A stretch of DNA of 15,364 nucleotides from Streptococcus mitis (GTDB taxonomy: Bacteria; Bacillota; Bacilli; Lactobacillales; Streptococcaceae). Below, piece after piece: positions 13,701 through 15,364 of the stretch (its first letter is position 1; each line of letters opens with the position of its first letter). Location: contig JAGZLW010000041.1 of NCBI GenBank assembly GCA_018364455.1, positions 1-15,364 on the forward strand, read 5' to 3'. Under the pieces are notes generated by a model. That model made no database searches, was not told the DNA's origin, and was given only the letters and a program-made list of their open reading frames with translations. Both the position numbers and the translations under genes were made by a program.

Positions 13701-15364
13701 ATAAACATGCTGATGGAACTGAGTTGAAACCAACAACAGATAATCCAGCTAAGTTCGTTGGAACTGAGGAAACAACTATCCCAGCTACTAAGGATGGTAA
13801 GACAGTTGGTACATATACAATCGATCCAACTGGTACAGTAACCTTCACACCAAATAAAGACTTCGTTGGCACACCAGATCCAGCTAAAGTAGTTGTAACA
13901 GATCCTACAAATGGTACAACTGTTGAGTCAAGTTACACTCCAACTGTAACACCAGTTACACCAACAGGTGTGGATACAGGCTCTACAGGTCCTAAGAACA
14001 CTCCTCAATCTGGTACACCAACATTTGTACCTGGTCATAAAGATGTACCAATGGACAATACTGTTCCTGCTACATTTGAAGATGGTACAACAAGTAAAAC
14101 AGTTCCAAACGAAGGAACGTATACTGTTGATGCAACAGGTAAGGTAACCTTCACACCAAATAAAGATTTCGTTGGAACTGCAACAGGAGTAACTATTGTA
14201 CGTAAAGATACTAATGGCACTGTAGCGAAAGCTAAGTATACACCAACTGTTTATGAAGTGAAGTCTGATACACAAGTTGCAACTGTAACTTACAAAGATA
14301 CTAACGGAACAATTCTTGGTGAAGTGGATATCCTTCAAGGTGATTCTGGTTCTGAAATGAACTACTCAACTGCAGAACGTATCAACGCACTGAAAAAACT
14401 TGGCTACGAACTTGTGTCTGATGAGTTTACAAAAGCTGATGGTAGCAAGCAATCATTTGATAATGATACGAATGCTGTTCAAAAATTTGTTGTTACAGTT
14501 CAACCACGCCTTGTTCCAGTTATTCCAAGTGATGTAACACCAGTTCCAGGTCAACCAATTGATCCAGAAGATCCAAATTCACCAGTATGGCCTGAAAGCG
14601 TTAAGGAATTGACAACTTCAGAAGAAGTAACTCGTACAATTACTTATGTTGATGGAGATGGTAAAGAGGTTACTACTTCTGTGACTTCATCCGTTAAATT
14701 TACTCGTGATGCTAAGGTGAACTTGGTGACAGGTGAAGTTACTTACGGCGAATGGAAAGAAGCTACAACTGATGTTCTTTCTGGTAACAAACTTCCACTT
14801 GTTAAAGGTTATATTGCAGTAAGTGGGGATATTGAGGCATCTACCAAGGATCAAACTGTTAAGGCTGAAGACAAAGATATCATTCAAAAAGTTGTCTATA
14901 AGAAACTTGGAGCCTGGATTCCAAACGTGCCAGAACAAACAAATCCTCCACGTATTGATTATCCAAATGATCCAAACGGTGATCCAACTAAACCGGGTGT
15001 ACCAACGGAAGATATTGTAATTCCTTATGTTCCAGGTTACATTCCAAGAGATAAAGATGGAAATCCGTTGAAACCAGTTGATCCAGAAGATCCAACAAAA
15101 GGTTATGTGCCACCAACATTACCAACTGATCCGAGTCAAGATACACCAATCAACTATACGAAGATTACAACGTCTTATGTGACAGTTGATCCAAATGGTA
15201 AAGAAGTATCTATTCCAAATTATCCAAGAGAAGACGGCGAACAACCTAAGAAAGATATCCCAGGCTACAGATTCGTAGAAACGAAGAAACTACCAAATGG
15301 AGATGTAGAACATGTCTACGAAAAAGTGAATACATTCTTCAAAGATAAAGCAGGTAATGAGATT
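7766..15364 (+). CDS. Giant YSIRK-signal surface adhesin with CshA-type fibril repeats and MucBP/Mub-like domains (3' end outside window)
   Basis: The frame stays open for 2533 codons to the right edge. Residues 1-44 are a YSIRK-type signal peptide: YGIRKYSFGAASVAIAAG, then a hydrophobic core and probable cleavage after AVSA. Residues 45-277 are rich in Ala, Glu and Lys and look helical. Residues 285-528 form a non-repetitive, probably ligand-binding region ending in RAGWVGWQDTTPP. Residues 528-1072 are Ig-like beta domains. CshA-type repeats, each ending in Y[TK]PTV, occupy 1073-1654 (five) and 1956-2162 (two). A MucBP-like domain is at 1655-1735, and two Mub-like modules of about 220 residues are at 1736-1955 and 2163-2382. 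A Pro-rich linker and another MucBP-like unit follow. I saw no cysteine. An LPXTG anchor is expected beyond the window. The overall plan resembles S. gordonii CshA, a fibrillar adhesin that binds fibronectin and other microbes; a role in adhesion is inferred. The long minus-strand ORFs here are shadows. Confidence 0.93.
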   Translation, partial: MKGKQQDFRTEKYIRYGIRKYSFGAASVAIAAGLMFLGNGAVSAIEQNPVSDSKENIQKVENSSPELGESNIQLVDMTTETPKKEEVKVNKSLLEASIATLESKLSTAKYANASVVANVREALATAKAVLANEAAKQEEVNVQKEILSALGTVVTESNKLGLEKEQADKDKIAKEEAERNATPTEKALSEAKSALDKVSSEADVSNTLAVTELRKKEVAPENRAAIEAAVAKNQAVLNESKVLLADKSVTKEQVDAQLARLNESILAVYSELKKAGIGRDGKFVVALAAQDFYAEGSTSTTHASEINATIHTGSDTYTIPHQEITLTKGAGTDTSGLEVVVYSNQRDGAETNAGNGQTSAQGGATGHNNKGRVDYPLTPEAAKKLAEEAPLWRNKLRADGSRISNAALSIYSANGGYEYLATEIYGYAYEQGVDRVYIKGLKERIAVTEAAKQAGWSLTSVTPTNLVPGLAYDEATDTIQGVVSANIENGVYDLRFDVTASHTDGRSVTFRLQNLRAGWVGWQDTTPPTIESDSARYERTVGDDANINIRFYDDAGSSAIPKGTAGNYNYTTAEGKVITVRKQNSPAVTGVSGYNTTGATLDDSKVLIPGTNYSLSDSTKDEQANGRTNKGNAIIGGKVTEAGIYTVSVYAKDYDKLSSNTTWNQSGQEAHASLTVVVKPKVEVQNVETYSTTVPVKISKGATSAKVTMPDGTVTNLKAVKGKWLVDSGSTNTAVTEDQELGAVDSNTVFNIPVTSEATAKVGVDNIKVESSSENVKGTFLREQVELTGTDGQKHIAKLNSTSGHWELPADYAEVKTPNGNGTTTWTKREVYTEAQQDGAMKFYIYEYTRQLDINGKVTSVDTPTRPLTVYASQNTSQAGDGMSVTITYDKHSNTWSSSDGTEVTATKLGDNSWEVLTKSGFGGIIRGTIATNSDVATVVNTKPTASSQDYTSTKGTTVDLRNEAKAAVTISDTEDTKYGKTTYITRITVTSPSGVQKVYDTKQDANNYNLASGYTLNEVGVYTVTVDVIDSNGNYTTDATIGGTESGVDHGAGSSTATTTYHITVTDTIEGHDATSSDIQGATQTGTPTFTSVGDGSTISPSATSPAKLVATDGSLVETLTVVNEGTYTIDPTTGVVTFKPLATFTGTATPVTVKLTAILGTDTNNANITATATATYTPTVVPVKPTAVASQTTGPQGKAQTSAIKFDVADTDDTTVNFAKGTVAIDANTTKSVDLNTASVTLLNADGVAVTSVTVANEGTYTLDTATNVITFQPVATFTGTVTKPVSVRIADANGTTATTTYTPTVTDVTMTAENAASTDVQGKTQTGTPEFETSDSSVTIAKRQLLDPTTIQPTTSVTIANEGTYTINPTTGVVTFVPVPTFTGEGTGVTVQATDSNGETATATYKPTVTPITITGENVTSKNIQGEQQSETPLFSSSDDSAPVSNYKLVDPTTGNTTTATSVTVENVGTYTIDSTTGKVTFQPVATYTGTPASVTVQASATITNEKGESTEITGTATYTPTVVPVVPTAKESATAGKQGQAQTSQIIFDTPDTDATTLNFVKGETSEVLGEDGQPKSVALDKSALTLLDANGNAVTTVTVDGEGTYTLDKTTNVITFQPTEEFTGKATPVRVQIADINGTTVTTNYTPTVVAEDGTVIVEYKDEEGNVISPSTTPVNNEKVTTPFTTEPKEIPGYTLVKVETTNGQVDEGTKKVSGKVTNEQTTVTYTYRKNVQTATISYYDVTTGAEVAIDSAKIPEAAVETVEGVYKGTIDFVNREKAIAALEKAGYTLVEDGFIVATTADKLFDNDTAVNQNFTVIVKQRVEPVTPNDEKPVPGQPVDPENPNSPVWPSTAENLELTKTVTRTIKYRYNDENGKEVTADKVQTVTFTRSASINLVTGNVEYTDWSAAQTLEAVVSPEVANYTYDKKTVPSLEVTNESTDSTVYVIYKPVAPTATPATSTDIQGKPQTGTPTYKHADGTELKPTTDNPAKFVGTEETTIPATKDGKTVGTYTIDPTGTVTFTPNKDFVGTPDPAKVVVTDPTNGTTVESSYTPTVTPVTPTGVDTGSTGPKNTPQSGTPTFVPGHKDVPMDNTVPATFEDGTTSKTVPNEGTYTVDATGKVTFTPNKDFVGTATGVTIVRKDTNGTVAKAKYTPTVYEVKSDTQVATVTYKDTNGTILGEVDILQGDSGSEMNYSTAERINALKKLGYELVSDEFTKADGSKQSFDNDTNAVQKFVVTVQPRLVPVIPSDVTPVPGQPIDPEDPNSPVWPESVKELTTSEEVTRTITYVDGDGKEVTTSVTSSVKFTRDAKVNLVTGEVTYGEWKEATTDVLSGNKLPLVKGYIAVSGDIEASTKDQTVKAEDKDIIQKVVYKKLGAWIPNVPEQTNPPRIDYPNDPNGDPTKPGVPTEDIVIPYVPGYIPRDKDGNPLKPVDPEDPTKGYVPPTLPTDPSQDTPINYTKITTSYVTVDPNGKEVSIPNYPREDGEQPKKDIPGYRFVETKKLPNGDVEHVYEKVNTFFKDKAGNEI
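10982..12727 (+). repeat. CshA-type fibril repeats 1-5 of the adhesin
   Basis: Five consecutive repeats lie at about 10982-11311, 11312-11689, 11690-12001, 12002-12343 and 12344-12727 (104-128 codons each). Each contains a QG-x-x-QT/S segment, then EGTYT[IL]D or similar, V[TI]F-x-P, F/YTG and a terminal Y[TK]PTV. Repeats 2 and 5 belong to a longer subtype with FD-x-x-DTD and VITFQP; repeats 1, 3 and 4 are shorter. CshA repeats stack into surface fibrils. Confidence 0.85.
12728..12970 (+). other. MucBP-like domain of the adhesin
   Basis: This region encodes about 81 residues: GTVIVEYKDEEGNVISPS, then an IPGYTLVKVETTNG strand and a closing TTVTYTYRK. The pattern V-x-Y-x-D-x-x-G ... G-Y-x-L ... 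V-x-Y-x-Y is that of MucBP domains, found in mucin-binding surface proteins of Gram-positives. It separates the CshA repeats from the first Mub-like module. Confidence 0.75.
12971..13630 (+). repeat. Mub-like module, copy 1 (B1-like + Pro linker + B2-like)
   Basis: About 220 codons: QTATISYYDV through REKAIAALEKAGYTLVEDGF and FDNDTAVNQNFTVIVKQR, a linker PVPGQPVDPENPNSPVWP, then a Mub B2-like domain with TRTIKYRYNDENGKEVTAD, VTFTRSASINLVTGNVEY and VYVIYKP. Mub B2 domains come from Lactobacillus mucus-binding proteins. A second copy of the module lies at 14252-14911. Confidence 0.8.
13631..14251 (+). repeat. CshA-type fibril repeats 6-7 of the adhesin
   Basis: Two shorter repeats (about 13631-13948 and 13949-14251; 106 and 101 codons) lie between the two Mub-like modules. 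Both have VTFTPNKDFVGT, almost identical at DNA level (about 13838-13869 and 14144-14175), and end in YTPTV. They resemble the CshA consensus more closely than repeats 1-5. Confidence 0.85.
14252..14911 (+). repeat. Mub-like module, copy 2
   Basis: The layout and total length (660 bp) equal copy 1. It encodes VATVTYKDTNGTILGE, RINALKKLGYELVSDEF, FDNDTNAVQKFVVTVQPR, the linker PVPGQPIDPEDPNSPVWP, then TRTITYVDGDGKEVTT, KFTRDAKVNLVTGEVTYGEW and VVYKKLG. The linker differs from copy 1 at two residues while the domains have diverged more. A Pro-rich region and a MucBP-like unit (from about 15152) follow to the window edge. Confidence 0.8.

Noticed and set aside
11486..14338. Several minus-strand ORFs rich in Cys, Trp and Ser within the adhesin gene
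   Set aside because: These are antisense shadows of Thr/Val-rich repeats; their composition reflects the complement of the repeat codons.
10982..14911. CRISPR or non-coding repeat array
   Set aside because: The repeats are protein-level, about 100-220 codons, diverged, and in frame; there are no short identical direct repeats with spacers.
14823..15020. Plus-strand ORF in a different frame near the right end
   Set aside because: It lies wholly inside the continuous adhesin frame and has no ribosome binding site; no frameshift is needed to keep the adhesin open.

Overview
The window looks like a chromosome segment of a Mitis-group Streptococcus (S. mitis, S. oralis or S. pneumoniae type). 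The evidence is low-GC DNA, a BOX element and a 107-bp RUP element (both typical of this group), a YSIRK-type signal peptide, LPXTG anchoring, and streptococcal versions of the housekeeping genes. The species cannot be fixed from the sequence alone.

Layout, left to right. (1) Bases 1-1195 are the 3' end of an LPXTG cell-wall-anchored surface protein with about 34-40-residue repeats, a Pro-rich stalk and a sorting signal. Two converging hairpin terminators (about 1300-1394) follow. (2) A minus-strand NADPH-dependent FMN reductase (1429-1977) has its own promoter with an operator-like inverted repeat just downstream. (3) An MFS efflux-type transporter (2368-3564) is flanked by two copies of the same short module: the end of a BOX boxC followed by a TTGTAA-17-TAAAAT promoter. 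(4) A BOX element (3704-3810) precedes a compact operon (3857-7196): a TseB/YpmB-like membrane protein, an aspartate-type aminotransferase, a short VOC-family protein and asparaginyl-tRNA synthetase. The first three genes overlap, asnS follows after 19 nt, and a strong terminator ends the unit. The order tseB-aspB-asnS matches the Bacillus ypmB-aspB-asnS cluster. (5) The 7227-7765 intergenic region holds a long hairpin, a RUP element, a promoter candidate and a run of ten G. (6) From 7766 to the window edge runs one uninterrupted reading frame of at least 2533 codons. It encodes a giant YSIRK-signal surface adhesin with a helical N-terminus, a large non-repetitive region, seven CshA-type fibril repeats and MucBP/Mub-like modules. 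Its C-terminus, and presumably its LPXTG anchor, lie outside the window.

Functionally, two wall-anchored adhesin genes flank a core metabolic and translation block. Asparaginyl-tRNA synthetase and the aminotransferase sit together in amino-acid supply and charging, and TseB is a wall-synthesis partner in Bacillus. The most interesting points are the G10 tract upstream of the adhesin (a candidate phase-variation switch), the tandemly duplicated Mub-like module in that adhesin, the possibly leaderless GTG start of the tseB-like gene at a BOX-linked promoter, and the duplicated promoter module around the transporter. No RNA gene, CRISPR array or intact transposase was seen.
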